DNA from: Hysterangium stoloniferum
Taxonomy: Eukaryota; Basidiomycota; Agaricomycetes; Hysterangiales; Hysterangiaceae
NCBI GenBank assembly: GCA_015178975.1
Contig: WHVD01000014.1
Span: 248,001 to 312,000 of the forward strand
Length of the DNA: 64,000 bases
Direction of reading: 5' to 3'
Position numbers and translations under genes: made by a program. Below are positions 47,129 through 58,372 of the stretch, in pieces. The notes beneath the pieces are model-generated. The model was not told the DNA's origin, ran no database searches, and saw only the letters and a program-made list of their open reading frames with translations. Within the stretch, counting starts at the first letter, position 1. The number at the start of each line of letters is the position of its first letter.

Positions 47129-49084
47129 ATGCGTATTATCGTCACCCTCGCTCTTTTGCTCCCAAGCACTCTCGCGCTCGCCCCCCCAATCGTTCAGATC
47201 CGTGAATCGCTTATTACACTCCCCCTTGCAAAGAAATTCCATGCGATAGGATTTGCCAACCTCGTCAAGGTCTGTCCCAGTTCACTTAGTTTCATTAAAG
47301 CCTGCTTAAAAGAGCACTTTTTTCTACATCGCGTTTTCAGGCCGACAGTGTTCGGGCTCGGTCGCTTCTCAAGAGGGGATTGATCGGGGAGGTTATTGAA
47401 GGACTCCTCGATGAACTTACTGGTACTAATGTTCCCCTTACCAACACCGCCGTGAGTGATATCTTTTTCCTATTCCAGTCAAGGCTAGCTTCTCATTTGC
47501 ATTCAGGTGTCATATGTCGCTTCGGTTGGTGTTGGTAGCCCTCCTACACAGTACAATCTTATCGTTGACACGTAAGCCAGCATATGAACATGCTCTTCTT
47601 TTCTGACCATGATACTTATAGTGGCTCCTCAAACATTTGGGTTGGCGCGTCTCAGCCATACAAACAGACATCAACCTCTGTTAAGACACCGGATACTGTT
47701 GTACGTACTGATTTATTACATGCATGTTCGTCCATTGAATCCTGCTGGCAGGAAGTCTCATATGGTTCTGGGAATTTCGTAAGTTATTTACCTGGGATAT
47801 TCGTGCATAAGTTGAATCATATTGACTCGTTTAGTCTGGGAATGAGTGTGAGTTGTTCTTTGTATCCTCTGACTTCAGTTGATGTATATAATGGGTTATT
47901 AGTTACCGATCAGGTCACACTCGCTAGCGATCTGGTGATCAAATCGCAGAGCATCGGTGTCGCAACCACCAGCAATGGATTCAGCGGTAAGGCTGGTTCA
48001 AAGTATTATCAGTCTTGGGCATACTAATGTTTGCGTCGCCGCCACCGCCGCAGGGGTCGACGGTATCATGGGAATTGGTTAGTCGTATTGTCATTGTCAA
48101 TACAGTTGATATTAATGAATATATTTATTGCAGGACCCACCGATCTCACATTAGGTACCCTTAAACCCAACAGCGCGGCCTCAATTCCAACAGTAACCGA
48201 TGTAAGTGCTATCGACTATATTCAAAGAGCAATATTCATTATGTTCTTATAGAACCTGTTCTCTCAAGGTTGCATCAATCTCTAAAGCGTCCAGTCACAT
48301 TTTCTAACAATCTTTTCAGGATCTATCCCTTTCAACTTGCTTGGCGTTTCATTCGAACCGACCACCTCCGCCTCCGATACCAATGGCCAAATCACATTCG
48401 GCGGAGTCGATTCGGATAAATTCACAGGGGAGATCACTTTTGTGCCTATTACGTCCACGAGCCCCGCTAGCACTTTCTGGGGAATTGACCAGAGCATCAC
48501 ATATGGTGGTACCACTATCCTCTCAAGTACTGCTGGTATCGTCGGTAAGGCTTTGGAAACATCGATATTTTCCATACGACTTAACAAATTCTTCAGACAC
48601 TGGAAGTACCCTCATTCTCCTCGCAACTGATGCTTTCAATACTTACCAGAAACAAACTGGTGGTACCCTCGACGCGGCGACCGGTCTGCTCACCGTCTCT
48701 GCAAGTCAATTCGACAACTTAGAAAGCCTGTTATTCCACATCGGCGGTGTAAGTAAATAGCACTTATTATAACTTTCTTGTCGTTGACCTTATATTAGAC
48801 CACTTTCGAGCTTACTGCAAATGCCCAAGCGTGGCCTCGCGCCTTGAACAGTGACATTGGCGGCAAGCCAGGCCAAATTTACCTTATTGTTTCTGACCTG
48901 GGCACCAAAAGTGGTCAGGGTCTCGACTTTATCAATGGACAGGTATTCTTGTATGCATCCTTTATTTTTCATTTAATTTCTGCCTGAAATGTCTACCAGG
49001 GAACGTTTCTACTCCGTATACGATACTGGAAACCAACGAGTTGGTCTTGCCACCACGCCGTTTACTACCGCCACAACCAACTAG
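47129..49084 (+). CDS. Secreted pepsin-like aspartic protease (family A1, polyporopepsin-like), 413 aa
   Basis: Fourteen exons: 47129-47269, 47341-47451, 47507-47571, 47622-47700, 47752-47778, 47835-47847, 47903-47986, 48054-48077, 48134-48201, 48253-48268, 48320-48544, 48597-48748, 48799-48950, 49000-49084; they sum to 1242 nt with all introns GT-AG. A signal peptide (MRIIVTLALLLPSTLALA) and a propeptide of about 70 residues precede the mature enzyme. Both catalytic motifs are present, DTGSSNIWVG and DTGSTLIL, plus the flap region VSYGSGNF and GIMGIGPTDL. The first DTG is split in its Thr codon, the second in its Asp codon, by introns. Exon 6 is only 13 nt. The product is expected to be an extracellular acid endopeptidase. 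The ORF is intact. Confidence 0.92.
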
Positions 49085-50172
49085 ATTTGGGACTTGGGAC
49101 TATTCTGATTGAGTTTATACAGAAAAAGAGGCATCTGTGACTGTATTCTCTACATTTGGAACAAGTGCAATACATGACTGGTCCTTGTAACACCATCGCT
49201 CTTTGACACACCGCTGCTCCTTAACACAACCGATCCTTAACACTCCAAAGTAACTCCCTGAAATATACAGGAATGCCTTTGTTGATTTTTTCATAACATG
49301 ATACATACTTTTTTTATATACTGTGATTTTTCATAATATTTCGTCAAGCCGCTGGGGCTGGGTGATAAGCTGTTAGTGTAGGCTCGAGGCGGGTGCGGAG
49401 CCCCCCGGCCACTAAACCTTCGGTAATATCTTTCGTGGATGTATATATGGGCTTTTCTTTTCCTAGCAAGTGCCCGACATAAACGCATGGGGAACAGTCT
49501 TCCTCTTATCGGTCGGTGCTTGTGGTGAGGTCCATCTAGATTCGTTTGCCGTAGAACTTTCACTCACCGGTTGCGAACCTAAACGCTACTGCACTGGGGA
49601 CTCCGAGGTGCCGATTTTGGCAGTTCGGTAGTAATCTCACTGTGATGACACGTGTGGGTCCATGGATAAATCGCCGGTAGGCTATACAGGTCATTACCGT
49701 AGCTTAGTTATTTTAACGCTTTTTGTTCGTGTCCACCGTGTCGGCTTATACTTCCCCTTTCCGTCAACATGATTCGCGCCTCACAATATATTTTCCATAG
49801 GAAGTGGGCGAAAGGATGACGAAAAGGGGATTTTTAGCTATATCTGGTTTCTCCTCTGGAATTTTGTAGTCCGCTAGCCTATGGCCCCAGGATGGTAGTT
49901 CCAGGCCATACTGATCGCGTGATGAATGCTCAAGCATTTCAGGGCGTCTGCAAGGATACTTCACATGCCAGACGCGTGGCCGGACGCGTTTGTTGACATA
50001 TCGCTTTATTCGTCGAGATCAGCAGACACCTTCTATACACGTGAGTAGATGCATTGTTTTGTTGACAAGTTCGCAAGCTCCCAAAAAATGCCCAGCTCCA
50101 AAACGCCCAACTACATATAAAATTTAGAAAATAATTAGAGAGTAAAATAAAGTGATATTTTGACAATTCCAA
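49085..50172. other. No gene recognised
   Basis: Short imperfect CCTTAACAC-type repeats at 49175-49245 follow the protease gene. Open frames 49563-49291 and 49964-49764 (minus) carry no motif. Confidence 0.35.
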
Positions 50173-50174
50173 TA

Positions 50175-51188
50175 CAGTCGATTAGGTCATAATGCATAAG
50201 GTCATAATGCATAAATCTAATAATGCATTGGGTTGTATAGGGAACGATGTTGGTACGCAGGGAAAATGAATACATAATGCATAATGCATAATGCATAGGC
50301 CAAGGACGGCAATATGCATTACTACGGGGAGAGAAATTAAGGTTTCGGAACTGTAATTACCGTGATTGAGGCACAGCTTTCACCGGCTGCTTAGGTTTGA
50401 ATTAAATAGGCTGTACTATTCATACAAATGCCAGTATTGTGCTAAGGCTGGGGCGTCAGGCATGTCAGGGTGGCCTGTTTCCTTCTCTCTTCATCCTACA
50501 CTGATTGAACCTTCTCTCTCTTTCCTCCAGGAGGTGCGTGTATGATTTCCTTCTCTCCTCATCCTCCTCTGATTGGCATTCTCTCTTTCCTGCAGTGAGT
50601 GCATGTACCCTTTCTTTTTCTCTCTCTCCATCCTCCTCTCTGTTTCCTCCAGGTTGTTCTCTTTCCACCCTCCACTGATTGGCATCCTCTCTCTGTCCAC
50701 CAGCAGGTGTGTGTCCTATTTCCTTCTCTCTTCATCCTACTCTGATTGAACCACCTCTCTCTTTCCTCCAGGAGGTGTGTGTATGATTTCCTTCTCTCCT
50801 TGTCTCCTCTGATTGGCATCCTCTCTTTCCTGCAGTGAGTGTGTGTACCCTTTCTCTCTCTCTCTCTCTGTCCTCCTCCTACTACATAGATAATGGAATA
50901 TACATTTACATATTATCAATGGTTTCCAATCTAGAGAAAAATATAGTAGACAACCTACTACCTTCTTGAAACTAAATCACTGTTGAAATTGTCTTTTTGC
51001 AAAAGATAATATTCTAATAAGATGTTATTTACATTGAAGACTGGCCCCAGACAATACCATAAACAACCATTTTAATTGTATATGTCACATGTTGTCACAC
51101 ATGTGTGACACTTCTGGTGTTGCATAAATCTCATAATGCATTGGCTGAGGGTGGGGACGAGCGTTATGCATTATGACCTAATCGACTG
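50175..51188. mobile_element. Mariner-type non-autonomous element (MITE), 1014 bp
   Basis: About 25-bp terminal inverted repeats beginning CAGTCGATTAGGTCATAATG, with TA duplications at 50173-50174 and 51189-51190. The interior repeats ATAATGC motifs, which also appear in the termini, and contains a long pyrimidine-rich minisatellite. No transposase. Confidence 0.85.
50470..50880. repeat. Pyrimidine-rich minisatellite inside the MITE
   Basis: Units of about 60 bp (CTCTGATTGGCAT, TTTCCTCCAGGAGGTG) are arranged in a higher-order repeat of about 241 bp (TTCCTTCTCTCTTCATCCTA at 50480 and 50721). Glu/Arg-rich frames on the minus strand are artefacts of it. Confidence 0.7.
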
Positions 51189-51802
51189 TAGTGTGTATTA
51201 CATCAATGACTGAAGATTCAACTGTCTCTGAGTGGCATAGTTACAAATAAAGTATCCTTGACTAAATGTTTGAGAGAATCTGTTGCAGCTTGTAGATGGG
51301 TCAGTGAATCTCTCGAAACAGCGTCTAGGGCTTCTATATTCCCCATTCTCCTCCCAACTGGGAGTCCAACATATTGAAATCCTACACGGACCTTTGCACA
51401 ATCAACTATCCTTTGGTTGCCCACCATACTTCCAATGTATCGTTCTCTAAATTCTCTCGTGTTCTCCGAACTAGAAAAACCATAAGGGGCAGTGAAACGG
51501 TATAGGAGTCACATGGTGAACCAGAAACATATGCTTGCAAGTGAGACTGGACTCCGAGTGATGAGTACAACTACAGGATGTGATTTCTCATCTTCGAGAC
51601 TGATGGAATATAACATTGTCATGGAGGAATGAGGTGACTCGTAACTAATTTGGAGACAAGTGAGACCTTGTGATTTGAGAATAAATTGAGATATACCTCA
51701 CTGCCACCAACATCCTCCACAGCAGCTTCCGCTTCTTGATATGGAACAGGATCAGCGAGCCTTTTTGCTTCAGTCTCTGCTTTGCACAATTGATGTCCTT
51801 GG

Positions 51803-52486
51803 TGACAAAAACCGGTAATGTTCATGCCCCGAGTGCGGCAACACTACCAGATCGCATGTCAGACTGGACCACCCGCTTACATTATTTTTCCCTTTTATCG
51901 TACGAGTGCATTTTTCACCCACACGCGTATATATACATGTGAATCTATGGAGTACAACCTCAGTCGTTTCCCTACAGCCTCATTAGACAGCGACTGAGGT
52001 GAGTTTCTTCTGCACGGACAGTTCTCTATATACTGTTGAAAAGCAAGACCTAATAGTAATATAGCTCAGTCATGTATATGTATAACGGACTAATATATTT
52101 TGTACCTAATAGTAATATAGCTAATAAAGCAACTATTAGTTACAGTATCAGTGATTAGCTTAGGATCTTGACTCACCTCAGTCATGTATATGTATAATGG
52201 ACTGAGGTGACACTACAATGGTCAACTAGCTTATATACGCTGCAGGTCCAACCATCACCAGGCACCATCAACGATATGGTGGTGGTGTCGGGTGTCTATA
52301 CCCGAGTGTTCATGATGTATACATTCCAACATATACTAGCAAAACTGATGTAGATTAGTCTTGGGCATCCACTGCCTTTTTCTGTTCTAGGTAAATACAG
52401 TCGTTTCCCTACAGCCTCATTAGGCAGCGACTGAGTCTTGGGCATCCGCTGCCTTTTTCTGTTCTAGCTCAGTCCAAATTTTGTCA
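51803..52486 (+). mobile_element. Solo LTR of cap-site-hairpin type, interrupted by another one
   Basis: TGACAAAAACCGG...AATTTTGTCA with exact target duplication CTTGG at 51798-51802 and 52487-52491. TATA-like sequence at 51927, hairpin 51959-51999 followed by GAG|GTGAGT at 51999, X1 ending TTTTTCTGTTCTAG at 52390 directly before GTAAAT, second hairpin copy, X2 (one base different) ending at 52467, 19 nt to the LTR end. Net length without the nested LTR is 381 bp. Its termini differ from the TGTTGGAAT LTRs, yet the architecture is the same. Confidence 0.85.
52034..52331 (-). mobile_element. Nested solo LTR (298 bp), cap-site-hairpin type
   Basis: On the minus strand TGTTGGAATG...TGCTTTTCAACA, target duplication TATAC at 52029-52033 and 52332-52336. 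TATA-like sequence near 52235, hairpin 52207-52176, GAG|GTGAGT at 52176, X1 (CTATATTACTATTAG) ending at 52106 directly before GTACAA, second hairpin, X2 ending at 52050. It sits in the intron-like part of the outer LTR. Confidence 0.88.
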
Positions 52487-52780
52487 CTTGGAAACCAAGT
52501 CCACAACGGATATGATTGTGCCTGGAATCAGACTCAGCATCCTCTGCCAGGATTCGGACACAAGGTAGTCCATGTGTTGCCATCAGCACCAAAACACAGC
52601 TGAAGTAGCTGGCTAGCATGGGCCAGGCACTGGGCAGGACAGGTAGATCTCTTGATAAAGTCCATGACATGGAGATATTTTTTGTCATTGACCAGCCATA
52701 TATCTCCATCCCCAACCTTCATCTGTAGCACAATGTTGAATTCTTCCGTGCCAGTCCCGGTTCTCCTCACTCCGCTTATA

Positions 52781-54031
52781 ATGAGTCACTGGGTGATAAG
52801 GTCACACAGATATTTAAGAAATGTCAAGATCTTCTTATAAATAACCATGTCCTTTTGAGAGATCGGTCCGTCAGCTCAAGTCCAAATTATCGCCCATCTT
52901 GATTGCAATTGCAATCTTCGGCTCAATAACAGCGAAAAGCTACGCTCAATATCTGTCAGGATTGATACTTGACGAAGAAACAGAAAACATGAGCCCTCTA
53001 CTATGGTTAGGTTGAAAACATTATGTTCCCCTATGAGAAAGAGTCAGAAAATATAACGTGAGACTGTTACTCCCAGCTTGGAACAGCCAAATTTTATCGC
53101 TTTCACGGTCAAATCATTTCCTCAACATCCCAAGTCGCATCGAAAAGGACCAAATGGGGTCAGCTACAGTGCCAGAAGGATAAATGCACATCTCTGTAGT
53201 GACAAAAATATTTTTCTGATTGGGGTTTTTTTTTTCGAAGATTTGGTGTGAAAGCGGTTCAAAAAATCATGATTTTGTAGTGAAAACTTTGGGTGTGTGA
53301 CTACGGAATGAGAGTCAATTTGAGGTCGTAAATTCAAATATTGACAGATTCAGCTATATCGGACAATCCTGTGTGGTCAACTATATTCTGTTCACTATTT
53401 GGTGCTCAGTGGAAGCCAAGGACCCTTTTGTTTTGATGTTATTCATGGTGGAGGAGAAGCAGGTGGTGGTGTGGGAATGGGGTCAATTTTGGGATGTCAA
53501 ACCTTAGCATTTGTCGTGTCCAGATAAACCTATAGATACACTGGAACACTGCTATTACATGTTTTGGTAGGGATTCACGGCAAAGTTGTGGTAGAGGTCG
53601 GATCTGTTTCTCGGCACTGTAGCAAGTAATTCATTAAATTTTTGTTGATGATGCCAGTGAGGGATACTAATGAGCACATGGATAACCTCTTACAAACATG
53701 TATAACACACTGAATAATTAGCCATTTTGTCTTGAGAAAGGTTTAACGCAACAACTGGAATATGATGACCATTTCCCTTCATTCCGTCGAAGACGTTTAT
53801 ATAAGTAACAACCTGTTTAGTTTTGGCAGAGATCTGTTCCAGAGAGTCAGTGGAACTTCGCAGCAAGGGGCTGTTTACTCTCCCCACTGAGAGTTGACCG
53901 TGAAGAGCTGTTACAAAAAGGGGTGTGCATTCCTCCAAAAAGTAAGGGTACAGTGGCAGCTAGAAAATCAAGTATTTGTATAACCTTTTGAAATGCATGT
54001 GAAGGGTTGACCAAGTATTAAGACTACAAAG
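52781..54031. other. No gene firmly recognised
   Basis: A minus-strand 82-codon frame (53938-53690; SVGRVNSPLLRSSTDSLEQ, then VVTYINVFDGM) looks protein-like but has no family signature and could be one exon. The rest is non-coding. Confidence 0.35.
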
Positions 54032-54150
54032 TGTTAAAGGTATAGAAAAGAATTGACCCAGCCTGGGATTGAACCAAGGACCTCTAGCATTATATAAGCA
54101 GTGCTCTCAACCACTGAGCTACTAGTGTGATATAATGGATTATATATACA
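54032..54150 (-). mobile_element. Probable solo LTR with an embedded tRNA-like sequence
   Basis: Starts TGTTAAAGGTATAG like the TRIM LTRs at 61844 and 62131 (TGTTAAAAGTGTAG). The minus strand carries A-box-like TAGCTCAGTGG (54121-54111) and B-box GGTTCAATCC (54075-54066) with a CTTGG/CCAGG stem around the loop, then TTTT before the LTR end. No target duplication was found, so the right edge is tentative. Confidence 0.55.
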
Positions 54151-54339
54151 TATCTATCCCTCTTCTGATGCAACACTGGGACTTATAACAGTAACAAGTG
54201 ACTGATGCCAACTGGGACTTATAACAGTCTGACTAATAATGATATTGTATTTCCCAATTCTAACACAAATAAGATAGATTTGTTCATTCAGCATTACTGA
54301 CACACCTAGAAACACACTTATATATCCTTGATGCCTGTG

Positions 54340-55206
54340 TGTTATGACCGGAAATCCCACTGGACTCCTGGCACTAACTTATATGCACCTGCACCCTACA
54401 CGCACCAGTTATCAGTTTACCAGAATACCCACTGGACTCCAGACATCAGACCTATCCACACTTGACCCTCGTCACTTCATGTATCAGTCACTGGAATACC
54501 TGCTGGAACCTGCTCCTGTCTATCTCCGACCATGTCCCATGCACCAGTTACCAGACCCCACTCAGAAAACCTGACAGCTCTCTAACTGAGCCCCATTCCT
54601 GTTATGGTTAAATGACCTGTCATGTTTCAGACTCTGCTCCCGCCCCATTCCTGTTATGGTCTAATGACCTGTCACATTTTGGACTCCACTCTGCTTTGTT
54701 CTGTTCCTAACACCAAGTTTGGTGTTTACTTATCTTGTTTCATGTTTGCTAGTTTAGATTTCATTATTACTGGATTTGGTATGTTATACATTCCACAGTC
54801 TATATGTATAGTCTGGCAGATGTTGTACATACAATCCAGTTAGAAAATCAGCTTAGATTCCCCCCCAGTAATCTAGTACATTTTCCACTCTAAAACTCCT
54901 CTTTGAGAATACCACTTCAACCTTGTCAGAGCCCATAGGCTCCAACTCTCCTATCGCTTGACCTCTGACCTATCATCACTCAACCTCCCCAACCAATCAA
55001 TAACTCCATGGGTTTCCTGCCATCAACCTCCCCGACCCCCGATCTATCATCTATCCCTGGACTCCCTGGGATTCCCATCTGCCTGTCTGAAATTGGATGA
55101 CATGATCTTGTGAGGGTGCAGCCTATAAGCTGAAGCCAAGTCCTACCAGCTTTCCCATGGGTTTCTCTGGAAACCCTCTGATAAGCTCTGCACATGACTC
55201 TTAACA
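54340..55206 (-). mobile_element. Solo LTR, 867 bp, inverted relative of 24204-25074
   Basis: Minus strand TGTTAAGAGTCATG...CGGTCATAACA; exact target duplication CTGTG at 54335-54339 and 55207-55211. Conserved box at 55142-55117. Confidence 0.88.
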
Positions 55207-55211
55207 CTGTG

Positions 55212-56050
55212 AACGAACATGAGTTGATACTTCTTAGAGGCATCACATGCCTAACTCCAGCAAGGCTCGGATGGTTTGCACTACTTTAAATCTAGTTTTG
55301 GTAAAGTAATATTAAATAGACTCGAGAAGTTTGGTTTAGTCTACACATCTTCACTAGATTGAGAGGAGCCACTGCAATAACAATGATTGGTATTACTCTA
55401 CAATGTTTTTTCCACATACAATGTTCAACTCATCTTTACAGATATCATTAGGTGGGATCCTGATTCATGAGACAAGTTGTGAAAGTTTTCATGGTGCCTC
55501 AGGCTATGATACTAATGCCGTCTTGACTGTACTCCCTCATCCTTTGATGCAAACATCATCAGGAAAGTGGGAAGATCAGTAAGTATGCCATTTATATTGC
55601 CTAGAAGCGCTAGCCAAACTCGACTAGACACACTACTTTCACGAGATCAAGGAGTTGGGTGAAATAAATACTCATAGCTACAATGTAAAAAGTATTAGCC
55701 AGTAAAAAATGTTGTGACGGTCAGGGGGCAAAGTTTAGAGATGAGTTAATTTAGAGATGCGATGGCTCACAAAGGTACTTATACAGCAACAACAGAGAGT
55801 GGTTGTAAGTTAATATATGTCGGCACCCGCCCAACGGCATAGTCAAGCCGTACAAGTCAGGGTCGTAGGCGGATCAGCATGAAGTCACTATTATTTAATC
55901 AGGTTCACCTTATATTATCGTTACAGGTAAGTTACCTTATACAGCATTTATTTACAGTCGACTTACCGTGACGTAGTTTTAATTATTACAGAACACCTTG
56001 TGATCACGATTCTGTCGCAAGAGTTGATATTATATGACTAACTTTTAATA
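55212..56050. other. Repeat-derived DNA without a gene
   Basis: 55555-55610 matches 875-930 (ATCAGGAAAGTGGGAAGATC), a third copy of that palindrome-arm segment. Nothing else is recognised. Confidence 0.35.
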
Positions 56051-56065
56051 AATCCAGTCGTGTGA

Positions 56066-56615
56066 TAACTTTGGCGACAAGACTGGCTACGCCTTCCCCA
56101 CACCAACCAAGCTGCCGTCGCGCTCCACAAACCCCCTGCTGTGAAACTCTCAAAGTTCCACAAGGAATATGGTGGTCCCCGCCACGTCCACACACGCATC
56201 ATCCAGGCCATCTTGGGCCACGGCTTCTTCGGCGCCTACTACCAACGTTTCCTTCCCGACCTCCCCACCTCCAGTCCCGCCTCCACATCATTTCCGAGTG
56301 CCCCCTTCATGAGGAGCACCGACACACCCTCCGCACTGCCTCTCAAGACTTATCACTCCCCATTATCCTCGGCACCTACAAAGGCCTTGAAGCCCTAGCT
56401 GAGTTCATTGACGCCTCTGATGCTTTCCGGAAAGCATAACCGGCCCACCATCCCTGCTCTTCCCCGCCCTTCATTCGACCCTCTCGCCCATACCAACCAG
56501 CTACATACACATCTTGCCGCCCCCACCTACCATTAGGGTACTTTTCTCCCAACCGCTATGTATCTTAGTTATGCGACGCGGTATATAAATGTATTAAAAA
56601 AAAAAAAAAAAAAAA
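56066..56615 (+). mobile_element. 5'-truncated Tad-like LINE with poly(A) tail
   Basis: Encodes the LINE C-terminus: KLSKFHKEYGGPRHVHTRII, GHGFFGAYYQRFLPD, then after one frameshift LHIISECPLHEEHRHTLRTA, GTYKGLEALAEFID. A poly(A) run fills 56595-56615. The 15-bp target duplication AATCCAGTCGTGTGA lies at 56051-56065 and 56616-56630. Only about 550 bp of the 3' end was inserted. Confidence 0.88.
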
Positions 56616-56630
56616 AATCCAGTCGTGTGA

Positions 56631-57172
56631 CGCCTTAATTAAGTCATATTACCCTATTACTAATTATTCTTAAGCAGTGACCACAGCTGTGACAGGACAT
56701 GAAGCAAGTATAATGATAGATTTCCCTTATTCATGATAGATTTGCCTTCCAATTTGCGATGTGCGGCAGTACTAGTATACTTAGGCTCCATCATCACAAG
56801 GCGGTGCGCTTACTCAGTTTTTGATGAAGACATCGCATATCCTAATATTCGACTAGCAGGCATCTGACAGATGTACCCTTTAAAAAATGTAGATGGTGGC
56901 TGCGTGGCACGCAGCGCCATCGAACCTGGCTACCTAGTATTTCCATCATAATTTGTAGTTAGATAAAGGTGTGCAGCTTACCGATGTAAGATTGTTGATT
57001 TTAATTGATTGGTTATCAGCCACCACTACCAGAGGCAAGCCATGATTGGCTCCCTCATGAATGAAGCATGAATGTGATAATAATGATAATAACGACCCAG
57101 TACATATCATTGAAGATCATACATCGTCAATGCGTCAACATCGATGTCATAGGTAAGTAAAGTTTGACTGCA
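56631..57172. other. No gene recognised
   Basis: AT-rich, no motif-bearing frames. Confidence 0.35.
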
Positions 57173-57406
57173 TTTGAGTTCCTTGACCTTAGAAGTTTAG
57201 CTCAGTCGTTTACAGACTTAATACACTTAAAGCTTTCGTCGATTGTTCTATTTGAGTTCCTTGACCTTGGAAGTTTAACTCAGTCGTTTACAGACTTAAT
57301 ACACTTAAAGCTTTCGTCGGTTGTTCTATTTGAGTTCCTTGATCTTAGAAGTTTAGCTCAGTCGTTTACAGACTTAATACACTTAAAGCTTTCGTCGGTT
57401 GTTCTA
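57173..57406 (+). repeat. 78-bp tandem repeat, three units
   Basis: Three near-identical 78-bp units, each 26 codons open in one frame (EFLDLRSLAQSFTDLIHLKL type). A multiple of three and the same frame in all units keep an 83-codon ORF (57164-57415), but no upstream exon or start context supports a gene. Confidence 0.75.
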
Positions 57407-58372
57407 TTGCCGTAAGCATGGGCTTATCAGCTGACATTCATTGGTGCCCTAGGTCTACCTTCGATCCATTCTTCTTCCATAACGCAGAGGAAGGTATAAA
57501 AATTGATTTTTGAGGAATATAGGAAAAATCTCATTTGTTGATTAATCATGTATTTAATGAGTCCTCACAATTTTGTTTCAATGCTTCAGCCGACCCGCCA
57601 TGTGTGCCTCGGCTAAAACCTCGCACTCGGAAGTAGGCAAAGATCCAATAACCATCTCGGTATAGAACGTGCTTGATAACTACTTCCTGGCACTTGATAA
57701 TGATTTCCCGATGACCTAGAGTTGAATAGACGGCGATATGGCGTGCACGTTCCTCGTGGTGCGTCAGTCAGTCGACGAGAAGCTATTTTCAATACACCAT
57801 ATTCAGAATTCACTCTATGTTCTGTTTGAAACAAATGCAGACGTCAGTGCATCACGCCACCTTTTAACCTCAAGGAAATGCGTGGTCCACATGCCGACCT
57901 ACTGCGCTTCCTTCTGCCCTCCCGCGTCACTTAATTTAATTTCCTGCTAATTGCCTTTTGCTTAAAGACCACCGAATAAATTCATAGGGCCCCTGGGTGG
58001 AATCCCTCTAAGCTTACAGTCAAACAACCCCTTTCCATGCTGACGTTGTCTTCACAGCGCCAATCTAATTACGACACGACCACGTTGTTGCCTCGCCTTT
58101 TAAATATACTTCATAGAGCAGGCGCAAAGTGAGTGGGAGCTACTATGTGTTGCCATTCGTATATTTGAGAATAGTCCTCCGGGTTAGTATTGATCTATAT
58201 TTTCATCGCCACGAACAAGACAAAAAAAGGCAGACTCGGTGGTAGAAAGCACCTGCACCTTGCTTAAAGCATTAATACCTCACATTCCTTTAAATACGCT
58301 CCCACAGAACTTCGCAACTGCACTCTGTAAAGCTCCTTCTTTCCCCGTAGTGCATTGTCTACAGGACCAGCG
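57407..58372. other. Upstream region of the family gene, no other gene seen
   Basis: Contains frames 57738-57950 (plus) and 57834-57613 (minus) on the same DNA; neither has a recognised motif. A TATA-like run (TTTAAATATACTTC) lies near 58100. Confidence 0.35.

Larger units (their letters stand above)
51200..52780 (-). pseudogene. Unidentified gene remnant; faint ESCRT-III (CHMP7-like) resemblance
   Basis: Removing the nested LTRs (51803-52486 plus one CTTGG) joins minus-strand sequence into SVVDLVSKDINCAKQRLKQK...LILFHIKKRKLLWRML, ending at a GTATAT donor. This is reminiscent of the basic helix (RSKK..LED.L) of Chm7/CHMP7. Upstream is GDGDIWLVNDKKYLHVMDFIKR; downstream an exon-like IEALDAVSRDSLTHLQAATDSLKHL. 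A stop near 52550 and the LTR insertions mean it is not functional as it stands. The family call is weak; an unrelated lineage-specific gene is as likely. Confidence 0.25.

Noticed and set aside
50465-50919. Glu/Arg-rich proteins on the minus strand
   Set aside because: They read the pyrimidine-rich minisatellite of a MITE in antisense; several frames are open at once.
57164-57415. Leucine-rich-repeat protein
   Set aside because: The units do not fit the LRR consensus, and only three occur with no flanking exons.
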